Source: UBA10427 sp003500135 (GTDB taxonomy: Bacteria; Bacteroidota; Bacteroidia; Cytophagales; Cyclobacteriaceae). From it: a stretch of 37,100 bases of DNA. The notes beneath the pieces were generated by a model that was not told where the DNA came from, searched no databases, and saw only the letters and a program-made list of their open reading frames with translations. The stretch is from contig CAWZYQ010000022.1 of NCBI GenBank assembly GCA_963966275.1, forward strand, positions 1-37,100, in the 5' to 3' direction. The stretch's first letter is position 1; the number at the start of each line of letters is the position of its first letter. The position numbers and the translations under genes are program-made. Shown here piece after piece: positions 6,291-15,001 of this stretch.

Positions 6291-7055
6291 TTAATCCTTT
6301 ATAAACCCAACTATACGCCGGCCCCACAGTTCATAACCCTTTTCCGAGGGATGCACGCCGTCGCTCAACAGATCAGCGGATGCTGCGCCATTGTTTCTGG
6401 CCCAGCGCTTTAAATCAAGCTTTTCATCGATCATCCTGTAATGATATGCTTCCACCTTTTCCTTTAAGATCCAAAAAAGCAGGTCCAACTGATTGCCCAG
6501 GATAAACTGCATAACAGGATCGAAGGCGGTGAAGTGACGGATGGGCGGCATATGGGCTAACAGTAATTCCGCCCCTGGATGCAGCTTTTGAATTCCGGAA
6601 AACAAAAGATCGGTATGCCGGCGGAAAGCCCAAGGAGGGGTGAAGGTAAAGCTGTCATTCGCCCCGATCGCCAACACGATCAGATCGGGTTGTATGCCAT
6701 CTGTGTGGGGTAATATTCTTTCGGCAATGTGCCGAAGCGTATATCCGTTTCTCCCGAAAGCGTACCATTGTACTTTTCCCACCTTCCCAGAAAGCGCCCT
6801 GGCTATGCTGCCCGTAATGGCGCCATGGTGGTCTTTAGCGCCCAGACCGGCAACAGTCGATTCACCCAAAACCAATAATTGAAAGGCTGGCCCATCTCCA
6901 TTACCATAGACGGCAGTGTGCTCGTTTCGTAAAGCATCAGTCAGGGGCGCCATATTATTGCGGGCTCTTTTGCCCTGCCAAATGAACCAGGGCAAAAATG
7001 ATAGGGCCAGCAGAAGGTTGGCCAGATATAAAATACTGTGGAAAATTATTTTCAT
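6291..7055 (-). CDS. SGNH/GDSL hydrolase with N-terminal membrane anchor
   Basis: I use the ATG at 7055 (MKIIFHSILYLANLLLAL); a TTG 18 bases upstream lies inside a likely -7 promoter box. The 254-aa protein has one N-terminal membrane segment, then the SGNH blocks: LVLGESTVAG (block I, nucleophile Ser), FGRNGYT (block II/III region), AIGANDSFT (GxND block) and LLSDGVHPSEKGY with the Asp and His of block V. The fold is that of secreted esterases and lipases, so it probably removes acyl groups on the periplasmic side. The substrate is not predictable. It converges with the hip operon and diverges from the HAD gene. Confidence 0.85.
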   Translation of the reverse strand: MKIIFHSILYLANLLLALSFLPWFIWQGKRARNNMAPLTDALRNEHTAVYGNGDGPAFQLLVLGESTVAGLGAKDHHGAITGSIARALSGKVGKVQWYAFGRNGYTLRHIAERILPHTDGIQPDLIVLAIGANDSFTFTPPWAFRRHTDLLFSGIQKLHPGAELLLAHMPPIRHFTAFDPVMQFILGNQLDLLFWILKEKVEAYHYRMIDEKLDLKRWARNNGAASADLLSDGVHPSEKGYELWGRRIVGFIKD

Positions 7056-7070
7056 CTTCTGCGCTTCCGC

Positions 7071-7078
7071 CAAATATA
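7071..7078 (-). promoter_or_regulatory. Candidate -7 box for the SGNH hydrolase gene
   Basis: On the minus strand this reads TATATTTG, a full match to TAnnTTTG, ending 15 bases before the ATG at 7055. No convincing TTTG lies 19 bases upstream, so the call is weak. It argues against the TTG start at 7073. Confidence 0.3.
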
Positions 7079-7103
7079 CCTATATTTCGCGCAAATTGAA
7101 CCT

Positions 7104-7802
7104 ATGCGAAACCTCGATTCGATTAAAGTGATCGGCTTCGATGCCGATGACACCTTGTGGATCAATGAACCCTTTTTCAGGGAAAAAGAAGCGGAGTTTG
7201 CCCAAATGTTTTCGGCCTATGGTGATACAAAAAGCCTTATCGAAAAGCTGCACCAAATAGAGATCGGTAACCTGAAAACCTTTGGCTACGGCATTAAAAA
7301 TTTTACTATCTCGATGATCGAAACGGCCATTGTCATAACTGACGGCAAGGTGAATGCCCCTGCCATTCAGGAAATTATTGAGCTCGGGCGCGCTATGACC
7401 GATCATCCGGTGGTTTTACTGAACAATATCGCCGAAGCGCTCGATTATCTGTACCTGAAATACCGCCTTATTCTGGTCACCAAAGGTGATCTGATGGAGC
7501 AGGAACGGAAGCTGCGTCTCTCCAAACTTGAAAAATATTTCCACCACATTGAGATCATGAGCGAAAAACACGAGGAGAACTACCAAAAGCTGGTGCAGCG
7601 CCTCGACATTTTACCGGAACAACTGCTCATGGTCGGCAATTCGTTGCGATCTGATATCATTCCTCCACTCAATATTGGCTGCAAGGCCATACATGTCCCC
7701 TTCGAAACCACCTGGATCCACGAGCAAGTAAGCAACCCTCAGCTTGATCCCGAACGTTTTCAGGAAATATCTACCCTGCACGAACTGTTGGATATCCTGT
7801 AA
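7104..7802 (+). CDS. HAD-superfamily hydrolase (YjjG/phosphoglycolate phosphatase type)
   Basis: The start is the ATG at 7104 (MRNLDSIKVIGFDADDTLW); an earlier ATG at 7038 runs through the divergent gene. The 232-aa protein carries HAD motif I GFDADDTLW (nucleophile Asp13, acid Asp15), motif II in LILVTKGD, a Lys before the final domain, and motif IV MVGNSLRSDI. A helical cap sits between motifs I and II. These enzymes dephosphorylate small metabolites or damaged nucleotides. The gene stands 32 bases before the photolyase cluster and may be transcribed with it. The substrate is unknown. Confidence 0.85.
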   Translation: MRNLDSIKVIGFDADDTLWINEPFFREKEAEFAQMFSAYGDTKSLIEKLHQIEIGNLKTFGYGIKNFTISMIETAIVITDGKVNAPAIQEIIELGRAMTDHPVVLLNNIAEALDYLYLKYRLILVTKGDLMEQERKLRLSKLEKYFHHIEIMSEKHEENYQKLVQRLDILPEQLLMVGNSLRSDIIPPLNIGCKAIHVPFETTWIHEQVSNPQLDPERFQEISTLHELLDIL

Positions 7803-7834
7803 AACAAACATTTGCTTTTTACAATGAGTTGAAG

Positions 7835-9310
7835 ATGCCCATGGAAAAAGTAAATGTTGTTTGGTTCAAACGGGACCTGCGGTTGGAAGACCACATTCCC
7901 CTTCAAACGGCCATTGATGAAGGTCTGCCGGTTATCCCCGTGTTTTGTTTCGAACCATCGCTTTTGCAATCACATGGTCACAATGAGAGGCACTGGAATT
8001 TTGTATGGCAATCTATCGAAGATCTTAATCAAAAGCTGGAAGCTTATGAAGGGCAATTGTATGCTTTTCATTTGGAGGTGAAAGACCTGTTTGAATTGCT
8101 CCGTACCCGGTTTGAAGTAAAAAGCGTTTTTTCTTATCGCGAAACCGGCCTGAACGTTACTTATCAACGTGACAAATTGCTTCATAAGTATTTTAAAAAG
8201 CACGGCATACAATGGCATGAAGCGCCTTATGGCGGTGTGCACCGGGGAAGAAAGGACCGCGTGAATTGGCAAAAGGAGTGGTATTACACCATGCATCAAC
8301 CTCTGGCCAAACCCGATTTAAATCAGGCTCGTTGGGCACGCCTTCCCGAAAACTGGCCTCAGCAATATGGTAAAGACACCCTGCCTGATTTTAAAAACAA
8401 TGGCGCCTGGCAAAAAGGAGGGCTCATCACTGCCGGAGAAGTTTTATCAGGTTTTTTATCCTCCCGGCATACGAATTATAATCTTAATATATCCAAGCCA
8501 CTTGAAAGCCGGTCGAGTTGCAGCCGCCTTTCTACCTATCTGGCCTGGGGCAATCTGAGTATTCGTCAGGTGTACCGGGCGGCATACGATCGCAAACAAA
8601 ACGGAGGGAATAAAAGGGCGCTTTCGAGCTTCTTGCAGCGCCTGCGATGGCATGATCATTTCATTCAGAAATTTGAAATGGAGGAGCGCATGGAGTTTGA
8701 AAGTATCAATCGTGGTTATGACGAACTACCCCGGCAGGTGCGACCGGAATGGATCGAAGCATGGAAACAGGGCAAAACCGGTTACCCACTGGTAGATGCC
8801 TGCATGCGATGCGTTAACGCCACAGGGTATCTCAACTTCCGCATGCGTGCCATGGTCGTGTCATTTCTAACGCATCACCTTTGGCAACCCTGGCAGGAAG
8901 GAGCGCCACATCTTGCCCGTCAGTTCCTCGACTTTGAACCCGGTATTCATTACCCGCAAATTCAAATGCAGGCCGGCATGACCGGCACAAACACGATTCG
9001 CATTTATAACCCCGTTAAGCAATCTCATGACCACGATCCTGAGGGAATATTTATAAAGAAATGGGCGCCCGAATTAAAGGACGTTCCTTCTGCTCAAATC
9101 CATGAACCCTGGAAACTTACCGGAATCGAGCAACAATGGTACCATGTTCATATTGGTTCGGATTATCCAAAACCTTTGGTGGACATAGTGGTTAGTGGAA
9201 GAGAAGCCCGACAACAACTCTGGTCCTGGAGAAAGCGCCCTTTGGTCAAGACCGAACGAAACAGAATTCTTAAAAAACATACCCTTCCGGGTAGAAAAAA
9301 AGATAGTTAA
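7835..9310 (+). CDS. Cryptochrome/photolyase-family flavoprotein, non-DASH, variant FAD site
   Basis: The 491-aa protein has both parts of the family: an N-terminal alpha/beta domain opening VVWFKRDLRLEDHIPL and a helical FAD domain with RLSTYLAWGNLS (231-242), QRLRWHDHF (268-276), GYPLVDACMR (316-325) and GTNTIRIYNP (384-393). At 377-379 it reads Q-M-Q where class I photolyases have W-Q-W, so the Trp next to FAD in the usual electron-transfer triad is absent. I believe this is typical of a separate subfamily seen in marine bacteria. Start: an ATG at 7835 or 7841; the TTG at 7829 is less likely. It probably repairs UV lesions or senses blue light. Confidence 0.85.
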   Translation: MPMEKVNVVWFKRDLRLEDHIPLQTAIDEGLPVIPVFCFEPSLLQSHGHNERHWNFVWQSIEDLNQKLEAYEGQLYAFHLEVKDLFELLRTRFEVKSVFSYRETGLNVTYQRDKLLHKYFKKHGIQWHEAPYGGVHRGRKDRVNWQKEWYYTMHQPLAKPDLNQARWARLPENWPQQYGKDTLPDFKNNGAWQKGGLITAGEVLSGFLSSRHTNYNLNISKPLESRSSCSRLSTYLAWGNLSIRQVYRAAYDRKQNGGNKRALSSFLQRLRWHDHFIQKFEMEERMEFESINRGYDELPRQVRPEWIEAWKQGKTGYPLVDACMRCVNATGYLNFRMRAMVVSFLTHHLWQPWQEGAPHLARQFLDFEPGIHYPQIQMQAGMTGTNTIRIYNPVKQSHDHDPEGIFIKKWAPELKDVPSAQIHEPWKLTGIEQQWYHVHIGSDYPKPLVDIVVSGREARQQLWSWRKRPLVKTERNRILKKHTLPGRKKDS

Positions 9311-9318
9311 TGGTATAA

Positions 9319-9397
9319 AATGCCCATTAGAAATTAATCACGCGCTTGTGATTTAAATGCATGGTTATTTTCAAATGGAAAGTTCCATCTGGGCATT
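9319..9397. other. Structured intergenic segment, possible three-way junction
   Basis: Between the photolyase and SDR genes, AATGCCCA (9319-9326) pairs with TGGGCATT (9390-9397). Inside sit two more hairpins: AATCAC/GTGATT (9336-9341 with 9348-9353) and ATGGA/TCCAT (9375-9379 with 9384-9388). The outer stem ends 19 bases before the SDR ATG. It could be a leader RNA that controls the downstream genes or a small repeat element; no known riboswitch pattern is recognised. Confidence 0.4.
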
Positions 9398-9416
9398 AAA
9401 TAACAATAATAAAGAG

Positions 9417-10112
9417 ATGAAAAAAGCATTAGTAATCGGAGGTACCACAGGTATTGGCGCCGCCATAGTCAAAGAATTGTCCGAAAAATCATATGACATT
9501 ACCGTAATCAGCCGCAAAGAACCTGAAAACCCAGTGGATAAGGTGAACTACCTTCAACTGGATGTACTGGCTGACGAAGCGGAATGGCCTGACATGGGCG
9601 ATCAGCTCGACGCGCTGGTTTACTGCCCGGGTAGCATCAACCTTAAACCATTCGATCGATTGAAACCGAAAGAATTTGCCGATGATTTTGAAATCAACGC
9701 CCTTGGTGCAGTGAAGGCTATTCAACATTATGTCAAAACATTGAAAGGTACAAAAGGAAGCAGCATTACCCTGTTCAGTACGGTGGCGGTACAAACCGGA
9801 CTTACTTTTCATGCTTCTGTGGCTGCTGCCAAGGGAGCGGTAGAAGGTCTGACGCGTTCTCTTGCAGCAGAGTTAGCGCCTGACGTTCGCGTGAATGCCC
9901 TGGCGCTTTCACTTACGGATACCCCACTTGCCAGGCGCCTTTTAAGAACCGACAACCAGCGCGAGGCGAGCGTAGAAAGACACCCGCTGAAAAAAATCGG
10001 TACGCCCGAAGAGGTTGGAAAAGCCGCATCCTTTGTGATCGAAGAAGCGCTATGGATGACCGGTCAGGTGTTGAAGCTTGACGGTGGTATGTCGGCGGTA
10101 CGAGGCCTGTAG
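9417..10112 (+). CDS. Short-chain dehydrogenase/reductase lacking the catalytic tyrosine
   Basis: I use the ATG at 9417 (MKKALVIGGTTGIG). The 231-aa protein has the SDR nucleotide-binding motif GGTTGIG (8-14), INALG (93-97), the serine strand FSTVAV (Ser121) and VAAAKGAVEG, where Lys139 is present but the tyrosine of YxxxK is replaced by Val135. The SDR ending 'VLKLDGGMSAVRG' is normal. Without the Tyr, classical hydride-transfer chemistry is doubtful, so it may have another mechanism or a binding role. I recall similar SDRs beside photolyase genes in other marine bacteria. It lies between two photolyase-family genes, one base before cry-DASH, so it is co-transcribed with it. Confidence 0.85.
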   Translation: MKKALVIGGTTGIGAAIVKELSEKSYDITVISRKEPENPVDKVNYLQLDVLADEAEWPDMGDQLDALVYCPGSINLKPFDRLKPKEFADDFEINALGAVKAIQHYVKTLKGTKGSSITLFSTVAVQTGLTFHASVAAAKGAVEGLTRSLAAELAPDVRVNALALSLTDTPLARRLLRTDNQREASVERHPLKKIGTPEEVGKAASFVIEEALWMTGQVLKLDGGMSAVRGL

Positions 10113-10113
10113 C

Positions 10114-11397
10114 ATGTCGCGCTCGATCATATGGTTCCGAAATAATTTAAGGCTTCACGACAATGCCGCCCTGGCAAATGCCTGCCGGCATGATCAGGCG
10201 CTCGGGCTGTATTGCTTCGACCCAGGCCTCTTCCGTGAAACAGCTTATGGCTTCCTCAAAACCGGAGCTCTCAGATTGCACTTTATCCTTGAGGCGCTGG
10301 AAAATCTTCAGGAGGAATTGGGTAAACTCAACATTCCGCTCAAGGTGGTCATTGCCAAACCGGAGATCGTTATTCCTGAGTTGTGCGACCGTTGGAGCAT
10401 TGATGGTGTATACGCTCAAAAGGAACACACCTACGAGGAGCTGCAGGTGGAAAAGTTGTTGACCGAAGCGCTACCGGATAAAACGCAGCTTCATTTTACC
10501 GAAGGGATCACTTTGTTTAATCCTGAAAAGTTGCCGTTCGATCTGGACAAAATGCCCAGGGTGTTTACCGACGTTCGGAAGATGTTGGAAAAATACGGGG
10601 AAATACCGGATATAGTGGATCAACCTGGTGCAAGGGAAGCATGGCCAGGGAATGAGGAGTTAGAACAGTGGCCAGGTTGGGAAGCATTTGGGCTGGAGGC
10701 AGAAACGCCGGACGAGCGAACGGCATTTCCATGGCGGGGTGACGAAAAAGCTGCACTGGAACGACTCGAATCTTATTTGTGGGAAAGCCGGAGGATAGAA
10801 AAGTACAAATTCACCCGAAACGGGCTCGTGGGTGCCGATTATAGTTCCAAGTTTTCGCCCTGGCTGTCCATAGGAGCGCTCAGTCCGCGCATGATCTACC
10901 ATGAAGTGAAACGATATGAGCAGGAAGTAAAGAAAAATATTTCCACCTACTGGTTAATATTCGAGCTCATATGGCGCGATTTCTTTCGTCTGGTGGCCAT
11001 GCAGCATGGCAGTAAAATTTTTATGGCGGAAGGCATACGTCAAAAACCGGTGGAGTGGTCCTTTGATCCCGAAGTGTTCGAAAAATGGCGCACTGGCAAT
11101 ACCGGTGATGACTTCGTGGATGCCAATATGAAGGAACTGCAGCTCACCGGATTCATGAGCAATCGCGGACGGCAAAATGTAGCCAGCTACCTGGCCCATG
11201 ACTTAAAACAGGACTGGCGTGCCGGGGCGGCCTGGTTTGAAAACCGGCTGATCGACTACGACGTAACGAGCAACTGGGGCAACTGGATGTATGTGGCAGG
11301 CGTGGGCAACGACCCCCGCGACCGTAAGTTCAACACCCAGTGGCAGGCCGAAAAGTATGACAAAAATCGGCAGTATAGGAAGTTGTGGTTGGATTGA
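10114..11397 (+). CDS. DASH-family cryptochrome
   Basis: The ATG at 10114 follows the SDR stop by one base. The 427-aa protein opens IIWFRNNLRLHDNAAL and has the DASH signatures SSKFSPWLSIGALSPR (244-259), IFELIWRDFFR (282-292), GFMSNRGRQNVASYL (346-360) and DYDVTSNWGNWMYVAG (381-396). Trp388 and Trp391 keep the aromatic pattern near FAD that the other family member at 7835 lacks. Cry-DASH proteins bind FAD and often MTHF, and repair cyclobutane dimers in single-stranded DNA; some are light sensors. At 427 aa it is near the short end of bacterial DASH proteins but nothing seems missing. It converges with the M14 peptidase gene, 15 bases away. Confidence 0.93.
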   Translation: MSRSIIWFRNNLRLHDNAALANACRHDQALGLYCFDPGLFRETAYGFLKTGALRLHFILEALENLQEELGKLNIPLKVVIAKPEIVIPELCDRWSIDGVYAQKEHTYEELQVEKLLTEALPDKTQLHFTEGITLFNPEKLPFDLDKMPRVFTDVRKMLEKYGEIPDIVDQPGAREAWPGNEELEQWPGWEAFGLEAETPDERTAFPWRGDEKAALERLESYLWESRRIEKYKFTRNGLVGADYSSKFSPWLSIGALSPRMIYHEVKRYEQEVKKNISTYWLIFELIWRDFFRLVAMQHGSKIFMAEGIRQKPVEWSFDPEVFEKWRTGNTGDDFVDANMKELQLTGFMSNRGRQNVASYLAHDLKQDWRAGAAWFENRLIDYDVTSNWGNWMYVAGVGNDPRDRKFNTQWQAEKYDKNRQYRKLWLD

Positions 11398-11412
11398 AGG
11401 TTTCCTTTTTCT

Positions 11413-13251
11413 TTATCTCGCCAATTCCACCTTGTTGGACCACTCCCTTCCTATTGGAATCACCTTCCACTCCTGATCGAAATAGGGTGTTTGAGCATAA
11501 AACCAGCGGTAGATCTCTCTCGGATTGTTGGCAAAGGCCGTGTCAGTGTTAATTTTTTCATCGAAACGTTGCTGCAAGGAAGCATCCTCTTCCAGCATTT
11601 TCTGCATGAGCGGCTCCAGTACATAGCCTTCAATATATTCGGTTCGCGACAGCGCCGAGTGCATAAAGCCCCATTGGAAAAAGCTGTCGGGCGATCTGGG
11701 ATCGAGTAATATTACCACTAACTCGCCAAGTGGCTGATCAGTCGGGATGCGTACGCTGCCCACAGGGTACACGGTCGTTCTTGGGGCATCGGCCACCTCC
11801 ACCTCTTCTATTCGCACCCTTCCTTCATATGGAGCTTTACCCAGTTGATAATCCGTCACAACATATTGATCAGAAGTCACCTCCGTAGGTTCCGCTATAC
11901 GTTCCATTTCAATACCGTGCATTTCCAGTTTTTGAATCAAATCTGTCCATTGCGCAGGTACCCAATACGCAGAAGGAACGGAAACCTCTACTTTGGCTTC
12001 ATTCATTTTTATATAAGGAATACGTTGATTCTCGGACTTGCCAGTCCATATCACATAGGGTCGTCCGGTGATCTCAGAGGTTTTCATCCTGTGGGCAATC
12101 CCCAAAAGGTTCATGGAATCCGGCTGGCTTTCACCCACGGTAAACTGTAGCGCCACCTTTTCCGGTCGGCTGTTGCGGTCTTTATCAATGGCCGACCTTA
12201 GACTCCCTTTATGCTGTGCCAGGGCCTTCATAGTTGCTTCCATAAAAACATAGGCGCCCAAAACCCTTTGCCGGTACGGCTTTAAAGAGTGGTTTTCCAC
12301 CAAAATAGTGGGTAAATGACGCAGGTCACCATAGGCATGTGAAAATCGGGGACCGAAGGTGAAGTCGATATTACCTTCGGAGAATTCGCGGCCATTATAA
12401 GCAAAAAGCAAAGGAGCCGGAAGATGGCCCATCTCGGTGAGTTCCCGGTCGACCATTGGCCGGTATTGCTCGTTGAGCCATTTTGATATCTGTGGTGACC
12501 GGGCTCCGGTCATGACAAAGCCATAGGTAATGTCATGTTGGTAGTCGGCGCCGTCGGTCGCATGTACATCGATGTAAAGCTCCGGGTCATACTGTTCAAT
12601 TACTTTCAAAATAGCCTGGATACCTTCGGTATCTGCTTTGGCATAATCGCGGTTGAGGTTGAGATTGCGGGCATTGGTACGCCAACCCATCACTTCAGGC
12701 CCGCGTTGGTTGACGCGATTATAGGGACTCCGCCGCTCGTGCCCGTCGACATTGAGAATGGGAATAAATAGCAAATTTGTGCCTTCCAGCAGATCATCTT
12801 TTGACCCGAAGGCTATGTCACGCAGTAACATCATCCCGGCATCTTTGCCGTCGATCTCACCCGAGTGAATACCTGCCTGTACCAAAAGGGTAGGTTTTTT
12901 CGAGGTACGGATCGCCTCCGCCTCAAACCGGCCGTCTGCAGTAGCAATGACCATTTTGATCTCGCGGTTTTGCGCACTTTTACCTATGGTGACCATCTGC
13001 AGTTTGGGCGTAGCATTGCATAGATTGGTGAGCCATTTTAGGGTCGTTTCATAATCAGGCGAGGTGCGCAGGCCTTCCTGTTCACCAGGTGTGATCCACG
13101 GATTGCCGGGTTCGGCGATTAGCTGTTCGCTCGCCCCGCTCCAGGGCTGCAGTGGTGGTAAAATGTCATTATTCTGTGCTTTTGTGGAGTGAAATGTCAG
13201 AGTTATCACTAATAGACAAGTACTCGTCAACAAAATTTTTATATAGCTCAT
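11413..13251 (-). CDS. Secreted M14-family zinc carboxypeptidase
   Basis: The 612-aa protein starts with a Sec signal (hydrophobic 5-20, cleavage near KAQ at 24-26). The zinc ligands are His129 and Glu132 in GIHSGEIDGKDAG and His230 in IDVHATDG; Arg201 in NLNLNRDYAK matches the substrate-binding Asn-Arg pair, and Glu320 in LPTILVENHS is the general base. All catalytic residues are present. After about residue 345 a long C-terminal part follows, probably beta-rich, whose role I cannot name. M14 enzymes cut C-terminal residues from peptides or cell-wall peptides. Here it would work in the periplasm or outside the cell. It is a single gene. Confidence 0.88.
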   Translation of the reverse strand: MSYIKILLTSTCLLVITLTFHSTKAQNNDILPPLQPWSGASEQLIAEPGNPWITPGEQEGLRTSPDYETTLKWLTNLCNATPKLQMVTIGKSAQNREIKMVIATADGRFEAEAIRTSKKPTLLVQAGIHSGEIDGKDAGMMLLRDIAFGSKDDLLEGTNLLFIPILNVDGHERRSPYNRVNQRGPEVMGWRTNARNLNLNRDYAKADTEGIQAILKVIEQYDPELYIDVHATDGADYQHDITYGFVMTGARSPQISKWLNEQYRPMVDRELTEMGHLPAPLLFAYNGREFSEGNIDFTFGPRFSHAYGDLRHLPTILVENHSLKPYRQRVLGAYVFMEATMKALAQHKGSLRSAIDKDRNSRPEKVALQFTVGESQPDSMNLLGIAHRMKTSEITGRPYVIWTGKSENQRIPYIKMNEAKVEVSVPSAYWVPAQWTDLIQKLEMHGIEMERIAEPTEVTSDQYVVTDYQLGKAPYEGRVRIEEVEVADAPRTTVYPVGSVRIPTDQPLGELVVILLDPRSPDSFFQWGFMHSALSRTEYIEGYVLEPLMQKMLEEDASLQQRFDEKINTDTAFANNPREIYRWFYAQTPYFDQEWKVIPIGREWSNKVELAR

Positions 13252-13279
13252 ATCAAAATATCCTCTACCTTATACCGCT

Positions 13280-13287
13280 CAAAAATA
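13280..13287 (-). promoter_or_regulatory. Candidate -7 box for the M14 peptidase gene
   Basis: The minus strand reads TATTTTTG (TAnnTTTG), ending 28 bases before the ATG at 13251, a sensible leader length. A -33 element is not evident. The remaining intergenic bases to 13530 show no other clear signal. Confidence 0.3.
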
Positions 13288-13530
13288 GAATATTTTTCGG
13301 GAATGGGGTTGAGGTTGAAGGTTTCTGTGAAGGAGTAGGTTTTAGATTTATTTATTCTATCAGGATGATATATATGATTAAGCGCTTTTTTGGACGAACC
13401 TGTAAATTTACCCTCTACTCTACTAACACTATTGCTAAAATTTCCTTACTACTACCCCTTAAAAAGAACAGGGATTTAAAAATTATTGGCTAACTTAATC
13501 TCTCTATTTAGCCTTTTTAAAATCGACATT

Positions 13531-14874
13531 ATGAAACCTTCGCACATAATTCTTTTTGCAGTTGTTGTACTATTAGTGGCTGCCGCAATCTATTATCTGC
13601 CTTCACGTATGCGCATTGTAACGGGTTATGCTGCCAAAAGCATGTGCTCCTGTGTTTTTGTAGCTAAACGAAGCCCCGAATCAGTGCTGGAGCGAGACCT
13701 CAATTTTTCATTTATAAAATATGCCAATGCATGGGTTGATCGCGACGAAAAAGCCGCCTATTCCACTATTCTGGGGATGTCCAAAAGAAAGGCCATCTAT
13801 CGCGAAGGATTGGGGTGCCGGCTTGTGTTCGATGATAAAGACGGAGTAGCTTCATTTGCCAACAAACCCCTGCTCGCACCAAATGATCCTGCAATATGGC
13901 CGAAAGGAGAACGGTTGGCTGACACTGTTTTTGCAGAAGTGAATTATGATGCGCTTAATACATCTATCGCAAAGTATTTCGATGAACCCGGGAAGTCACA
14001 ATACAATACACGTGCTGTGGTGGTGGTGTACAAAGATCAGATCATTGCCGAAAAGTATGCCCAGGGTTTTGATGCACAAACGCCCCAACTTGGCTGGTCG
14101 ATGACCAAAAGCCTGACAAACGCAATGGTAGGAGCGCTGGTGGATGAGAAGAAAATGAACCTTGAAGAAGCGGTAAATATTGATAGCTGGAAGTCGGATA
14201 AGCGAAACAATATTACACTTAACCACCTGATGCAAATGAGCAGCGGACTGGAGTGGAACGAAGACTATGGCGATAACTCCGATGCCACTTTGATGCTCTA
14301 TCTGGAGCCCGACAAAGCGAGGTATGCTATTGAAAAGCCCCTTGTGGATGAGCCCGGTAAGTCCTGGGTGTATTCCTCGGGCACAACCAACATTTTGCAG
14401 TACCTCGTTCGCCGGCAATTTGAAGACCAGGAAGAGTATTGGCGATTTGCTTATGAAAATATATTTCATCGCATCGGGATGCGCAGCCTGCTCCTTGAAA
14501 CCGATGGTACCGGATTGATCGTGGGGTCATCTTATGGCTACGCAACACCTCGCGACTGGGCGAGGTTTGGTTTGCTGTACCTGCATCAAGGTAATTGGTT
14601 CGGCGATCAGGTGTTGAGTCGTGAGTGGGTGGATTATACGGCTGATCCTGCACCGGCTTCCGGGGGTGAATACGGGGCACAGTTCTGGAACAACAGTTCT
14701 GGAAAATACTCCACGGCTCCACGCGATATGTATTTATGCCAGGGATTTCATGGCCAGCGTGTGTTTATTATACCATCCAAAGAAATGGTGATTGTGCGCC
14801 TGGGGGTATCGGAAGAAGGTACCTTTGATTTTGATGCATTCCTTCGGGCTGTTCTGAATAATATAGGAAAATAA
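13531..14874 (+). CDS. Class C beta-lactamase-like serine hydrolase, membrane-anchored
   Basis: The start is the ATG at 13531 (MKPSHIILFAVVVLLVAAAIYYLP). One N-terminal hydrophobic segment (5-23) serves as signal anchor. The catalytic domain (PF00144) has SMTK (190-193, nucleophile Ser and general-base Lys), YSS (281-283) as the Tyr-x-Ser/Asn motif, and HGQ (407-409) in place of KTG. The first ~135 residues before the domain are a family-specific extension. At 447 aa it fits 6-aminohexanoate-hydrolase/EstB-like members rather than true AmpC. It probably acts as an esterase or peptidase outside the cytoplasm; beta-lactam resistance is not implied. A strong terminator follows directly. Confidence 0.85.
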   Translation: MKPSHIILFAVVVLLVAAAIYYLPSRMRIVTGYAAKSMCSCVFVAKRSPESVLERDLNFSFIKYANAWVDRDEKAAYSTILGMSKRKAIYREGLGCRLVFDDKDGVASFANKPLLAPNDPAIWPKGERLADTVFAEVNYDALNTSIAKYFDEPGKSQYNTRAVVVVYKDQIIAEKYAQGFDAQTPQLGWSMTKSLTNAMVGALVDEKKMNLEEAVNIDSWKSDKRNNITLNHLMQMSSGLEWNEDYGDNSDATLMLYLEPDKARYAIEKPLVDEPGKSWVYSSGTTNILQYLVRRQFEDQEEYWRFAYENIFHRIGMRSLLLETDGTGLIVGSSYGYATPRDWARFGLLYLHQGNWFGDQVLSREWVDYTADPAPASGGEYGAQFWNNSSGKYSTAPRDMYLCQGFHGQRVFIIPSKEMVIVRLGVSEEGTFDFDAFLRAVLNNIGK

Positions 14875-14877
14875 AAA

Positions 14878-14923
14878 AACCGGAAAAATCGATGATCCGC
14901 GTTCCATCGTTAGTTTTCCGGTT
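14878..14923. terminator. Bidirectional terminator between convergent genes
   Basis: AACCGGAAAA (14878-14887) pairs perfectly with TTTTCCGGTT (14914-14923), and inner CGATG/CATCG pairs lengthen the stem. The A-run at 14873-14879 gives a T-tract on the minus strand, and plus-strand T-rich sequence follows within ten bases. It serves the hydrolase (plus) and the 15002-15712 gene (minus). Confidence 0.75.
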
Positions 14924-15001
14924 GTCGGGTTATTTTATAAAAATATTAACGTCAGGTAGTTTAATTTAGTTGACATTAAGTATCATTTTCTCTTAAAATC
15001 A

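Noticed and set aside
13152..13493. 113-aa plus-strand ORF overlapping the start of the M14 peptidase gene
   Set aside because: It overlaps the coding start of a well-supported minus-strand gene, has no family resemblance and no sensible start; a shadow ORF.
13531..14874. Antibiotic-resistance beta-lactamase
   Set aside because: The SxxK/YxS motifs are there, but KTG is replaced by HGQ and a long N-terminal extension is present, which fits esterase/peptidase-type members instead.
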